From the NCBI GenBank assembly GCA_018608435.1, contig JABAZV010000016.1, positions 783 through 50,069 of the forward strand: a DNA stretch of 49,287 nt, read 5' to 3'. The notes under the pieces were generated by a model. The model saw only the letters and a program-made list of their open reading frames with translations, did not search any database and had not been told where the DNA came from. The translations under genes were made by a program, and so were the position numbers. Shown piece by piece: positions 26,061 to 34,735 of the stretch. The stretch comes from Patescibacteria group bacterium. GTDB lineage: Bacteria; Patescibacteriota; Minisyncoccia; Phycocordibacterales; UBA918. How positions within the stretch are numbered: the stretch's first letter is position 1; every line of letters begins with the position of its first letter.

Positions 26061-27704
26061 TTATGGATTAATGATAGTAAGCGTGTCTGTGTGCTGCACA
26101 GCTACGCTAAACCACATTTCAAAATAGAAAGGAAAAATGTTTCCTTCATTATCTGTAATGCCTACTTCCCCATTCTCTAAAACAAGCAGCTTGTAAGCAA
26201 CATCATCTTTTTCTATTTCTGCGCTGCCGGCTTCACGTAAAGCAAGCCACGGCGCGGCAAAGGTTTCTCCATCAACGCGGAATACCACCATAATGGCTTT
26301 GGGGTCGAAAGTTCTGTCGACGTTACTTGGCTCGAAAGCGAAACGATTATTACTTTCGTAACCAGCGTATGGATTACTTCCGTAATCGCGCACATAAGAA
26401 GTATCTTCACTTAAAACCAATGCATCTGGATAAGCCTCGCGCACTTCACCAAGCGTGAGATGTTGGAATGATTCAAGCGCAAGCTCAGCTGGATGGAATG
26501 ATCCGGCCAAAGTTTTACCTGTGCTTTGTTGCCAGAGATTTTCTGTTTCTCTGTCATACATGATCATATTGCTTTCAAGCAAACTTCCGCTTACACCAAA
26601 AGTACTAACCGTGCCGTTTGGCAAAGTACGATTAAAAACAATCGCGCTACCACAAAGCGGACAAAACGTAATCGCAACTGGCGTACCTTCGAATTCATCG
26701 TTTACAATTTCATGCCAAGTAAGAATGTTGTACGGATATACCTTAGTAACATTCTCGCCGACGAGCACTATCGCCTGCACGCTGTCAGGACGATCGAAGT
26801 CACTAAGCGGCACGAAGCTTGGCTCATCAATAGCTGGAATACCGTCTTTGGGCGGACCACCGGAAATAGCACTTTCAAGCCTAGCGTCAGCTCGGCTGAA
26901 ATCAGTTTCAGGAAAATTTAACGCCAGAGCTTCTGGCACAGCAATACTTTCTCCAGAAATAGACGAATCATTTTTCTCTTCTGTTTCACTTAACAACTGC
27001 TGCTCAAAATCAAGCACACCATCTAAGTAACCTTGATCAAGCACCCAAGTTTCAAGCTTCTTGTCGAAACCAGTCACAATAAAAAGACCGACAATTAAAA
27101 ACAAAGCGCCGATTCCACGCTTCACCCAGCCATTGCTATTAGCAACAAACTGCAGCTTGCTCGTAAGCCCTTGGCCCAAAACAGCGATCAGAGATAAGAC
27201 CATTACTAGACCAGCAATATAAGCCAGCAAGTAAACCGTTCCCAAAAGAAAGCTCGCCGGCAAAACAGTTGCAAGAATAACAAAGTAAGTCGGACTACAA
27301 GATGAGAAAACCGGACCAAGTGCAGCGCCAATCATCACATCACCCCAAATACTTTTCTTTTGGTAACCTTCGCCAACTAGCTTGTTCGCCCCAACGCCAG
27401 CCTTAGCTGTGAAAGGAACAATTTCCCAAAGCTTAGGAAAAATCAAAACCAGCCCAAAAAGAACCAAGATGCCGCCTGAGATATATCCCCACACGTATTG
27501 TGGTATGGCGATAAAAGCGGTCGAGGCTTTAAGCAAATAAGTGAACAAAAGAATCGACAGCGCCAGCGAACCGATCACAATAAAAGGCGTCGCCTTACTG
27601 CGCGATCCAACACTGCTCCCGATCACAACCGGCAGAAGCGGAAGAATACACGGAGCCAGAACAGTAAGTGCGCCAGCGATGAATGATACAAACAGTAGTG
27701 TCAT
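26061..27704 (-). CDS. CcdA/DsbD-like transporter fused to DUF3179
   Basis: 547 residues. Residues 1-212 are a CcdA/DsbD transmembrane domain that moves electrons across the membrane; both redox cysteines are present (Cys19 in LAPCILPLLP, Cys136 in FSSCSPTYF). A linker of about 65 residues leads to a DUF3179 domain (about 285-545) with DGIPAIDEPSF, ITFCPLCGSAIVFNR (Cys348/Cys351), FGVSGSLLESNMIMYDR and ENLWQQSTG. DUF3179 has unknown function; its conserved CPLC suggests a thiol or metal site fed by the CcdA part. It starts 3 bases after the thioredoxin gene. Confidence 0.9.
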   Translation of the reverse strand: MTLLFVSFIAGALTVLAPCILPLLPVVIGSSVGSRSKATPFIVIGSLALSILLFTYLLKASTAFIAIPQYVWGYISGGILVLFGLVLIFPKLWEIVPFTAKAGVGANKLVGEGYQKKSIWGDVMIGAALGPVFSSCSPTYFVILATVLPASFLLGTVYLLAYIAGLVMVLSLIAVLGQGLTSKLQFVANSNGWVKRGIGALFLIVGLFIVTGFDKKLETWVLDQGYLDGVLDFEQQLLSETEEKNDSSISGESIAVPEALALNFPETDFSRADARLESAISGGPPKDGIPAIDEPSFVPLSDFDRPDSVQAIVLVGENVTKVYPYNILTWHEIVNDEFEGTPVAITFCPLCGSAIVFNRTLPNGTVSTFGVSGSLLESNMIMYDRETENLWQQSTGKTLAGSFHPAELALESFQHLTLGEVREAYPDALVLSEDTSYVRDYGSNPYAGYESNNRFAFEPSNVDRTFDPKAIMVVFRVDGETFAAPWLALREAGSAEIEKDDVAYKLLVLENGEVGITDNEGNIFPFYFEMWFSVAVQHTDTLTIINP

Positions 27705-27707
27705 AAG

Positions 27708-28301
27708 CTAAATAGTAGCTAGCACTCCCTTAAGAGTAGAAGGATGAGTAATCTTGCTTTCAGCTACACCATTGTCACCAATCTCAATTAGAGAGTGCTG
27801 AGTAGTTACGCCGTACTTCCGCTTTAGATCAGTAGACGTATCGTAGTCAATCTTAAAGATCGCTACATTAGAAGGAATACTGCCCGCATTAGCGGTAATA
27901 TCGTTATCAAGCGATCGACAGCTCGGACACCAAGTGGCGTGAAAAAAAAGAATTTTATGCTCAGCGTCACTCTCGGCAAATTTATCTGCACTGTAAGTTT
28001 CGTAAGTGCCGGCAGTATTTACTTCTGCGACAACTGGTTTTGGTGCAGGTTTTGGAACAGTTTCAGTCACTACTGCTTTAGCCTCTTTTGTCTCAGTCAT
28101 TCCAGCTTCGACTGGAGCAGTTTCTTCGGCAATAACAGCAGCAGTTTCAGTATTCATTTCGGTTTCAATAACTTCTTCGGTTCCGATTTGAACTTCAGTT
28201 TCTTGCGTAATGGCAACAGGTGCCTCAGCTTCATTGGTCACAAAATAACCAACCACGAAAATAAGAATAAGGACTCCGACAACAATTGATGCATTTTTCA
28301 T
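27708..28301 (-). CDS. Membrane-anchored thioredoxin-like protein
   Basis: 197 residues: an N-terminal membrane anchor (SIVVGVLILIFVVGYFV), an extended linker of about 70 residues rich in Glu, Thr, Val and Pro that spans the cell wall zone, and a thioredoxin fold from about residue 97 with the active site CPSC (Cys125, Cys128; FFHATWCPSC). The cis-Pro expected in TTQHSLIEIG is replaced (no Pro directly before the strand). Likely receives electrons from the neighbouring CcdA domain outside the membrane. It lies 12 bases after arsR. Confidence 0.9.
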   Translation of the reverse strand: MKNASIVVGVLILIFVVGYFVTNEAEAPVAITQETEVQIGTEEVIETEMNTETAAVIAEETAPVEAGMTETKEAKAVVTETVPKPAPKPVVAEVNTAGTYETYSADKFAESDAEHKILFFHATWCPSCRSLDNDITANAGSIPSNVAIFKIDYDTSTDLKRKYGVTTQHSLIEIGDNGVAESKITHPSTLKGVLATI

Positions 28302-28313
28302 ACTTAATGATAT

Positions 28314-28631
28314 TTATGAAATAAGTTTAATAAGTGCTTTTACCTTCGGATGGCCTGCCAGCGGCTTGTAGCAAATGGTTTGTCCCATTCGCTCACTCTC
28401 GACCAGTCCAGACATCTCCAAAATACGTAAGTGCTGTGAAGTAGCGGACATCGAAATGCCAACAATTTTGGAAAGATCGCTTACGCAAAGTTCTTTGGCT
28501 TCAAGCAGAGTCTTCATCATGCGATAGCGATTCCAGTCTCCCAGAATCCGAAACGCTTCGCACAAAGCCAGCTCTTCCTGAGAAGGTGTGACTTTCTTTT
28601 GAACGATCTTAATTTGTGATTCTGTTAACAT
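28314..28631 (-). CDS. ArsR-family transcriptional regulator
   Basis: 105 residues with a winged-helix of the ArsR/SmtB type: LGDWNRYRMMKTLLEAKELCVSD, recognition helix SATSQHLRILEMSGLV, wing ERMGQTICYK. The metal motif ELCVCDL of ArsR is reduced to ELCVSDL (one Cys, Cys49), with other cysteines at 24 and in the wing, so the effector may be a thiol or redox signal rather than arsenite. It is the first gene of the redox operon and has a 12-10-12 palindrome just upstream, consistent with autoregulation. Confidence 0.93.
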   Translation of the reverse strand: MLTESQIKIVQKKVTPSQEELALCEAFRILGDWNRYRMMKTLLEAKELCVSDLSKIVGISMSATSQHLRILEMSGLVESERMGQTICYKPLAGHPKVKALIKLIS

Positions 28632-28667
28632 TATTTATTATTTGCGTAATTGCTTAAATACTAACAT

Positions 28668-28701
28668 ATAAATTATTTCACTAGCCAGAGAAATAATTTA
28701 T
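28668..28701. promoter_or_regulatory. Palindromic operator candidate of arsR
   Basis: ATAAATTATTTC, ten bases, then GAAATAATTTAT: a perfect 12-bp inverted repeat 37 bases before the arsR ATG. The AT-rich stem without a T tract fits an operator better than a terminator, though it also lies downstream of the yibE gene. Confidence 0.5.
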
Positions 28702-28735
28702 TATCTGTGCTTAAGTCCAATACTAATCAAGTAAC

Positions 28736-29866
28736 TTAACCGTGACTATGGCCGTGAGAATGCGAATGACCGTGTTTTGGTTTGTAGTCTTTAAGATAAA
28801 GCACTGCGAGCAAGGTAACAATTGGCACAGCCAATATCAGTCCAATACTTCCTACTATGGCACGAACTATTTCGGTGGCAAATAACTCTGTATTGATAGA
28901 CATACTCAAGCTCGACGAAGCGGTATAAAAATGAAGCAGTAGCGGCAAAGAAGCTCCAGCGTAAGCAAGCACCAAAGTATTTACTAATGCGCCAACATGC
29001 TCTCGCCCTACCCGCAAAGCCTTACGGTAAACATCCGTTCTGGTGAGAGCTGAATTACTATTAAACAACTCAGTAACTACAGCAGCCTGAGTTACCGCAA
29101 TATCATCAAGCACACCCAACACTCCGATGATCATTGCGCCAAGCAAAAGAGCCGTGAAATCGAGCGTCCCGCGCGTGTTGAAATTAAGGTAAGTAGAAGC
29201 TTCAGAAGCAAAACCAGACAAATCAGTCAGATGCACCGAAAATATCGCAAACAAACTCGTCAAGAAAACCGCAATCATAGTGCCGCCATAAGCAACCGCT
29301 GACTCCTTATTAAACCCGTGCGTAAAGAAGATCGCGGCAAACAAAATCACAGATGCAACCAACACACTAATGAGAACAGGATTTAAGCCACCTAAAATCC
29401 CCGGCATAAGAATATAGAAAATTGCAAAAAAACTTCCTGCCAAAGCAAGGAGCGAACGAACTCCTTGCCAACCACCAAAAAGAATAACAGCAAAAACAAA
29501 CACTCCAACCAAAAATAGCAATGAGCCCTTTCGGTCAACATTTATAATTCCATAATCCTCCGTGCCGTCGATATACTCATTGTGCAAGAAGTAAAACTTG
29601 TCACCCGCTTTTAGCTCAAGGTAATCATTCTCTATCGTTATAGTCTCTCCTTCTTTCGGACCGTCGAGCACTTCGGCTGTTATCGTTTGGAAAGAATGTT
29701 CCGTATCAGTGCCAGGAATTACCCTCACCTCATCACCAAGAACTTCGACCACTTGCCCGTGCCAAACGCCTTGGTTTTCGTTAAACACTTGCTGAGCTAA
29801 GCTAACCTGCGGAAGCAACAAAATGACAAAAGCTGTAAGTGACAATAAGATTGATATTCTTTTCAT
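28736..29866 (-). CDS. YibE/F family membrane protein
   Basis: 376 residues from ATG 29866; the track start (TTG 29896) overlaps the -10 region. A signal peptide (ILLSLTAFVILLLPQVSLAQ) is followed by an OB-like extracytoplasmic domain (residues 25-110, GDKFYFLHNEYIDG) and a YibE/F domain of about seven or eight membrane helices (GVRSLLALAGSFFAIFYILMPG, LDDIAVTQAAVVTEL, REHVGALVNTLVLAYAGASLP). It ends in GHSHSHGHSHG, a metal-binding His tail. Function of the family is unknown; export or transport is suspected. TAGTAT sits 7 bases before the ATG (possible leaderless start). Confidence 0.9.
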   Translation of the reverse strand: MKRISILLSLTAFVILLLPQVSLAQQVFNENQGVWHGQVVEVLGDEVRVIPGTDTEHSFQTITAEVLDGPKEGETITIENDYLELKAGDKFYFLHNEYIDGTEDYGIINVDRKGSLLFLVGVFVFAVILFGGWQGVRSLLALAGSFFAIFYILMPGILGGLNPVLISVLVASVILFAAIFFTHGFNKESAVAYGGTMIAVFLTSLFAIFSVHLTDLSGFASEASTYLNFNTRGTLDFTALLLGAMIIGVLGVLDDIAVTQAAVVTELFNSNSALTRTDVYRKALRVGREHVGALVNTLVLAYAGASLPLLLHFYTASSSLSMSINTELFATEIVRAIVGSIGLILAVPIVTLLAVLYLKDYKPKHGHSHSHGHSHG

Positions 29867-29998
29867 AAAATAAATACTATTTAGACATAATAACAAACAT
29901 TACTTATTCTGTATTTATAGCTACCTCTAATAAAAATACACACATTTTAACTTCCTCTTATATCACTGCATTAAGTAAAATACTAACCGTACAGACGT

Positions 29999-30004
29999 TA
30001 TAAT
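29999..30004 (+). promoter_or_regulatory. -10 box, leaderless phospholipase D-family gene
   Basis: TATAAT lies exactly 6 bases before ATG 30011, so transcription should start at or next to the start codon. No clear -35. Confidence 0.55.
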
Positions 30005-30010
30005 AAATGC

Positions 30011-31474
30011 ATGAAAAATAAATTATTACTTATCACTCTCTTGGTACTTATCGCAGTCGGAACATTTCACAACAAGAAGGAATTACCAGCGCAAGTTAGC
30101 TACGAAAGTCCAGTTTATCAAACAAACTCTGAGGACCTGCACTTTTTAAAAGACATTACTTATGTCGATGCAGAAGGTGTCAGAACTTCAGAACAAGAGA
30201 TTTTTGATGAGATATTTAGAATGATTGATGAAGCAAACGAATACATTCTGATCGACCTGTTTCTCTACAATGACTTTACCGGCACAGAAGCCTCTTCTTA
30301 CCGCGAGCTCTCTAGCGAGCTGACAGAAAAAATACTACAAAAGAAAAAAGACTTTCCTAGCATAACAATTCAGATAATCACTGATCCTGTTAATGAACTC
30401 TATGGCGGAATGATCTCAAGCCAGCTTGAAAAAATTCGATCGTCCGGAATTCCAGTAACCGTCACAGACCTGCGTCCTTTACGCGACAGCAATCCTATTT
30501 ATAGTGCTTTTTGGCGAACTGGTTTTCAGTGGTTTGGCAACAGCACTAAAGAAGGCTGGCTTCCAAATCCGCTCGACGAAGAAAGTCCTAAATTAGGAAT
30601 TCGCACTTATCTTAAAATACTAAACTACAAAGCCAATCATCGAAAAGTGGTTCTAGCTGATTACGAGAAAGACGATGGAACTGTTGGTTTATCTACTCTC
30701 ATTACTTCAGCCAACCCACATGACGGATCAAGCATGCACAGCAATATCGCCATCCGTGCTGACAAAGGCGTCTGGCAAGACATAATGAAAACTGAATCTG
30801 CGGTTGTAGAATTCTCTGGCGGTGAATTTATCTATCCAGACGAAACATTACTGCAGCAAATAGTCGAGGATTCTGAAGGAAATCTTAAAACCCAAATTTT
30901 AACCGAAGGAAAAATTAAAGAGAGAGCAATAAAAGAAATAGATTCCACAAAAGCAAGTGACACAATCGACATGGCTATGTTTTACATTAGCGATCGAGAC
31001 ATTGTAAAAGCTTTGGAGCAAGCAGACCAAAGAGGTGTGCAAAGCCGGCTATTATTTGACCCAAACAAAGACGCCTTTGGAAGAGAGAAAAACGGCATGC
31101 CAAATCGACAAGTAGCAAATGAGTTAATCAAAAACTCGAGCGGTAACACAATAGTCCGCTGGTGCGACACGCACGGCGAACAATGCCACAGCAAACTGCT
31201 CTTAATTACAAAAGAAAATGAAACTATCATGCTTCAAGGTTCAGGCAATTTCACCAAGCGTAATCTCCATGACTATAACCTAGAAACCAATATCATAGTA
31301 AGTGGTAATTCTGACGAACAAATTTTCTTGGATGTAAGTAATTTTTTCAAAACACAGTGGAATAATGAAGAAGGCAAATTTTATTCAGCACCTTACGAAA
31401 CTTACCAGGACGAAAGCATTTACAAAACTTATGTTTATATGATAAAAGAATTTACAGGGTTAAGCAGGTGGTAA
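30011..31474 (+). CDS. Membrane-anchored phospholipase D family protein
   Basis: 487 residues. An N-terminal anchor or signal (LLLITLLVLIAVGTF) places it outside the membrane. Two PLD domains: the first has H210-x-K212-x4-D217 (NHRKVVLAD) followed by SANPHDGSSMHSN; the second has H393-x-K395 but Thr400 in place of Asp (CHSKLLLIT), followed by GSGNFTKRN. The catalytic His-Lys pairs are both intact. Possible roles: phospholipid or cardiolipin-type synthesis or hydrolysis, or a nuclease. It stands alone between divergent yibE and convergent genes. Confidence 0.88.
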   Translation: MKNKLLLITLLVLIAVGTFHNKKELPAQVSYESPVYQTNSEDLHFLKDITYVDAEGVRTSEQEIFDEIFRMIDEANEYILIDLFLYNDFTGTEASSYRELSSELTEKILQKKKDFPSITIQIITDPVNELYGGMISSQLEKIRSSGIPVTVTDLRPLRDSNPIYSAFWRTGFQWFGNSTKEGWLPNPLDEESPKLGIRTYLKILNYKANHRKVVLADYEKDDGTVGLSTLITSANPHDGSSMHSNIAIRADKGVWQDIMKTESAVVEFSGGEFIYPDETLLQQIVEDSEGNLKTQILTEGKIKERAIKEIDSTKASDTIDMAMFYISDRDIVKALEQADQRGVQSRLLFDPNKDAFGREKNGMPNRQVANELIKNSSGNTIVRWCDTHGEQCHSKLLLITKENETIMLQGSGNFTKRNLHDYNLETNIIVSGNSDEQIFLDVSNFFKTQWNNEEGKFYSAPYETYQDESIYKTYVYMIKEFTGLSRW

Positions 31475-31563
31475 AAATTAAGAAAAAATAGACTGATTTT
31501 AAACTTAATATCAGCCGTAAATTATTGATTTGACGTAAAACGACATCGAAATTTACTAGACAA

Positions 31564-32343
31564 TCAATTTTTTGGCGGCATTGGGAAAAACGCACTTGTG
31601 CGTTTTTTGTATTCTTCAAATTTTGGATTGCCCGCAAACTTTTCTTCCAGCATCGGTATACCAGACACTTTAAGAATAAGGTACGTAATAGCAAACGGAC
31701 TAACCAGAACAAGATAGCTTAAAGGTAAAGTTACTAGCATAAGACAAATCCCCCACCACATCGTCACTTCGCCAAAATAATTTGGATGACGAGTATACTT
31801 CCACAGCCCGCTTTTAAGAACATCGCCTGGCTCAGGTTTGCCTTTTATAAAGGAATCAAGCTGCCAATCGCCAATCACTTCAAACACATACCCAACAACC
31901 CAGACAATTATTCCAAGTATAAAAAATGTTCCTACAGCTAAATTTTCTCCATAAACACTTGTGTGCACGAAAGGATATCCAACCACTATCATCAAAAAAC
32001 CTTGCAGCAAATAAACTTGAAAATAACTGCGCAAATAAAACCAAGAACCCCAAGAATCGCGCCACACTTTGTAGCGATAATCTTCAGATTTTTTAATGTT
32101 TCGCAAAAAAATACGACCAGTTAGCCTAAAACCCCAGAGGCCAGCAAGTGTGGTGATTATCAAAGTCTCAGTTGTTTGTGGTCCGTTCAAGTATCCAACT
32201 AGCGCTACGATAAATATTCCTGTACCCCAAGCGACATCTGCAACATCGTTGCGCTTAATTATGACAGACAAAACAAATAGCAAGGAAACAAAAGTGCCTA
32301 TGACAGCAGCTGTAGTTATTAAGTTTTCTAAAATCATGCTCAC
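31564..32343 (-). CDS. DUF1295 / steroid 5-alpha reductase-like protein
   Basis: 259 residues, about six membrane helices. The C-terminal LWKYTRHPNYFGEVTMWW is the RHPNYxGE motif of DUF1295 and isoprenylcysteine methyltransferase-like membrane enzymes that use NADPH or SAM. Substrate unknown. The GTG start overlaps the stop of the DUF2177 gene (GTGA); ATG six bases later is an alternative start. The two genes are coupled. Confidence 0.9.
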   Translation of the reverse strand: MSMILENLITTAAVIGTFVSLLFVLSVIIKRNDVADVAWGTGIFIVALVGYLNGPQTTETLIITTLAGLWGFRLTGRIFLRNIKKSEDYRYKVWRDSWGSWFYLRSYFQVYLLQGFLMIVVGYPFVHTSVYGENLAVGTFFILGIIVWVVGYVFEVIGDWQLDSFIKGKPEPGDVLKSGLWKYTRHPNYFGEVTMWWGICLMLVTLPLSYLVLVSPFAITYLILKVSGIPMLEEKFAGNPKFEEYKKRTSAFFPMPPKN

Positions 32344-32747
32344 AGGACAAATGTCTTAGCGAGATAGTAACTCACTGCAGCCACGCTTCCAGTAAGCACT
32401 GTACCCCAAGCAACATCAACAATAGTCACCAAAACAGGCCAGTCTTTCAAAGTCGCAAGATTGGTAAAGTCATAAGTTGCATAAGCAAAAAAACCAAACA
32501 AAGCGCCAAGCATGACTGCCTTACCAAAAGAATCCGACTGCAAAGCTGGGTATACAGCAAATATAATTATTCCTACTATGTATAAAAGATAGAAGATAAT
32601 CGCCGCTGTCCAATTAACAGGACCGAGCAAAAAACCAATTTGAGATTTATAAAATTTACTTGCCACTAAGCCGAGCCAAACCATATCAATAAAGAAGAAG
32701 GCTGGAATAGTTAGCAAATATATATAGATAAGTTGAATCGTACTCAT
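32340..32747 (-). CDS. DUF2177 family membrane protein
   Basis: 135 residues, four membrane helices. The pattern FFFIDMVWLGLVASKFYKSQIG, then ALFGFFAYATYDFTNLATLKDWP and VDVAWGTVLTG is that of DUF2177. Function unknown. From memory DUF2177 and DUF1295 genes often sit together, as here, suggesting a shared lipid-related pathway (inference). Confidence 0.9.
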   Translation of the reverse strand: MSTIQLIYIYLLTIPAFFFIDMVWLGLVASKFYKSQIGFLLGPVNWTAAIIFYLLYIVGIIIFAVYPALQSDSFGKAVMLGALFGFFAYATYDFTNLATLKDWPVLVTIVDVAWGTVLTGSVAAVSYYLAKTFVL

Positions 32748-32775
32748 AAATAATCACTAGTTTAAATAAGTAATA

Positions 32776-32828
32776 GCTATACGCAGTATAGCAGCAAACC
32801 AGAACTGCCAAAACATACTGACTTGGCA
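32776..32828. other. Gap with two small hairpins
   Basis: The 162-base gap between the DUF6122 and DUF2177 genes holds GCTATAC-GCA-GTATAGC (32776-32792) and TGCCAA...TTGGCA (32806-32828). They may end the upstream transcript or form part of the next leader. The ORF-track entries here look like shadows. Confidence 0.35.
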
Positions 32829-32909
32829 AAGATTGATTTACAACCAAGCAATCGCTCAGCCACCGCAAGTAAGGGCATACTTTATTCAGCATTATTAGCA
32901 ACCCTCAAA

Positions 32910-33230
32910 CTATTTCCACTGGCAGTCTTGCCAGTCAGTAAACATATGAAAGAGCAAACCGGTGGCTATAACTTGAATATAGAAGTTTGGTACAAAGAGC
33001 AATAAAAAATAAAAACAAATCACCGGATAACTATGTAGTGGATGAAAGCCAATACTGCATCTATCAGAGTCAAACATCGGCTTTGCTAGCAAATGATCTA
33101 TGTCGACCAGCATGGTCGCAATCATAATTACCCACGCCATTTGCCACTGTTCGTTGAAAAATACCCAAGCAAGAATTACCGGAGCAAGGAAATGTAAACT
33201 ATAGTGAGTAATGGTTCTGAGTTTTAACAC
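32910..33230 (-). CDS. DUF6122 family membrane protein
   Basis: 106 residues, three or four membrane helices. Conserved HYSLHFLAPV, then MLVDIDHLLAKPMFDSDRCSIGFHPLHSYPVI: the DxDH and FHPLHS clusters mark the DUF6122 family, related in pattern to YdjM-type membrane hydrolases with metal-binding His and Asp. The substrate is unknown. It is a single gene upstream of the DUF2177-DUF1295 pair. Confidence 0.82.
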   Translation of the reverse strand: MLKLRTITHYSLHFLAPVILAWVFFNEQWQMAWVIMIATMLVDIDHLLAKPMFDSDRCSIGFHPLHSYPVICFYFLLLFVPNFYIQVIATGLLFHMFTDWQDCQWK

Positions 33231-33291
33231 ATCTGTATTTTATCAATACAAACCATGCAAAGCCAGCATAAAACTGACTTTAACTAAATAA

Positions 33292-33732
33292 TTATAAGTC
33301 AGAAGGAACGCTGCACATTAGTGTAAGTCCTGTCTCTTCATCGTACGCTCTTTTTATTTCACCCGAGAAAGTTATAACATGCAGCTCCCCTGCGCCTGAA
33401 ATTTGCATGGAGAATATATGACCTCCAATAACCGACAAATCTCTTTTTCCAAAAGTGCCATGGAGATGAACAACAGTTTCGCCATCTTCTTTTACCCCGA
33501 CGTTTCCATTTAAGCTTAAGATTTCCAAGTCTTCGTTTATATTGTGTCGCTCGTATTCTTTTGTCTCAATATTATAGTAAGCGATTTCTAACGAACTGGC
33601 TGCCCCGAGACCTGATATATGCGCTGCCTTAATATTGTTTTGCACTAAATACTCTCTGAGAGCAGACATGACCTCCTCTCCTTTCTTAAAAGAGAAAGTA
33701 TAAAAGTTATTTTCTTTGTGAATTATTTCCAT
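33292..33732 (-). CDS. PPC (DUF296) domain protein
   Basis: 146 residues from ATG 33732 (MEIIHKENN); the track start adds three residues. A single PPC/DUF296 domain is seen: FKKGEEVMSALREYL, HISGLGAASSLEIAYY, HLHGTFGKRDLSVIGGHIFS and HVITFSGEIKRAYDEETG. Conserved His residues form the metal site of bacterial members, which form trimers. No AT-hook, so DNA binding, as in plant relatives, is not shown. The gene stands alone. Confidence 0.9.
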   Translation of the reverse strand: MEIIHKENNFYTFSFKKGEEVMSALREYLVQNNIKAAHISGLGAASSLEIAYYNIETKEYERHNINEDLEILSLNGNVGVKEDGETVVHLHGTFGKRDLSVIGGHIFSMQISGAGELHVITFSGEIKRAYDEETGLTLMCSVPSDL

Positions 33733-33798
33733 GATTAACAATTATAACAAAAGTTACAATCTGTGTAGATGTCGTATGATTAAAACTTAGATTTATCT

Positions 33799-34668
33799 TT
33801 ACTCGACATGACCTTCATCAACATGAAAATCATATTCATCTTCTTCATGTTTGTCGTGATCATCATGATCTTCTTCTCCATACTCAACGTGCTCAGCTTC
33901 GTATTCATGCTCATGACCGTGTCCGTACTGAGAGTGCGCCAAATCTATAATTAGCGACATTCCAATAAAACCAACAAGGATCGCCAAAGTTGCGTACCAA
34001 ATATTTACATAGGTTTTCAAGTTGCCGTGAATTCGCGGTAGCATGTCGCTCGCGCCCAAGAACAAAAGTGCACCGGCAGCCAAACCTGTGAGCACCCACA
34101 CCCACTCGCCTCCTTCATTTGACACAAACAACGTGAGAGCAGTACCAACCACTACAGCTGATGATGAAAGTAAGTTACGCATCGCAGCTTGCCACCTTGT
34201 ATATCCAGCACGAATAAACACACCAAACTCCACAATCTCTTGCGGAATCTCATGCAGCGCAAGACCAATAGCTGTTGCAATTCCCACAGAAGGATCGATT
34301 AAAAATGCTCCGCCGAGAATAATACCGTCAGCCAGATTATGAAACGCGTCACCTACAAGCAACAGTCCCGCTGAAGTTTTACGGTCGCACTCCTGATCAC
34401 CAAGAGCGTGAAATCGTTTGTGTAGAAACTGCGCAAATACATAAAAAGCGATGAAGCCAACTGCCACAGCTACCCCGCCCCACTTGGGCGCAGCGGCGAG
34501 TGTTTCTGGTATCAGTTCAAGCAATACTAAACTTAAGAACATGCCAACCGCCACCGGTATGACAAACCGCTCGATACCCACCAAGCCTTTGTGACCTCCA
34601 AAAACGAACGCGCCAGTAAGTGACACAGCAGCCACAGCACAAGCTGTAAGCAAAGCTTCAATAAACAT
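33799..34668 (-). CDS. ZIP-family metal transporter
   Basis: 289 residues with eight membrane helices. TM4 has HNLADGIILGGAF and TM5 has ALHEIPQEIVEFGVF, the His/Asn/Asp/Glu binuclear metal site of ZIP proteins (Zn2+, Fe2+ or Mn2+ uptake). The C-terminal tail is rich in His, Asp and Glu (HSQYGHGHEHEYEAEH...), a metal-sensing or buffering tail; such tails more often occur between TM3 and TM4. Divergent from a Fur-family gene and sharing matching operator boxes with it, so metal control is likely. Confidence 0.95.
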   Translation of the reverse strand: MFIEALLTACAVAAVSLTGAFVFGGHKGLVGIERFVIPVAVGMFLSLVLLELIPETLAAAPKWGGVAVAVGFIAFYVFAQFLHKRFHALGDQECDRKTSAGLLLVGDAFHNLADGIILGGAFLIDPSVGIATAIGLALHEIPQEIVEFGVFIRAGYTRWQAAMRNLLSSSAVVVGTALTLFVSNEGGEWVWVLTGLAAGALLFLGASDMLPRIHGNLKTYVNIWYATLAILVGFIGMSLIIDLAHSQYGHGHEHEYEAEHVEYGEEDHDDHDKHEEDEYDFHVDEGHVE

Positions 34669-34691
34669 AGAGAATGGTTAAATGTATAAAC

Positions 34692-34705
34692 GCAAATTAT
34701 TTGCA
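34692..34705. promoter_or_regulatory. Fur-type box 1 (ZIP side)
   Basis: GCAAATTATTTGCA with flanking C gives a 7-1-7 inverted repeat (CGCAAAT-T-ATTTGCA). It lies just after the minus-strand -10 TATACT (34712-34717) of the ZIP gene, over its expected transcription start. Confidence 0.7.
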
Positions 34706-34706
34706 A

Positions 34707-34735
34707 TTGCGAGTATAACAAAGTTTTGCTACAAT
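34707..34735 (+). promoter_or_regulatory. Promoter of the Fur-family gene
   Basis: TTGCGA (34707-34712), 17 bases, TACAAT (34730-34735). It overlaps the opposing ZIP promoter (TTGCAT - 16 - TATACT on the minus strand). The track start TTG 34726 lies inside this promoter, so the coding start must be later. Confidence 0.6.

Noticed and set aside
26455-27030. 191-residue plus-strand ORF
   Set aside because: Antisense to the CcdA-DUF3179 gene, which has clear domains in the same stretch.
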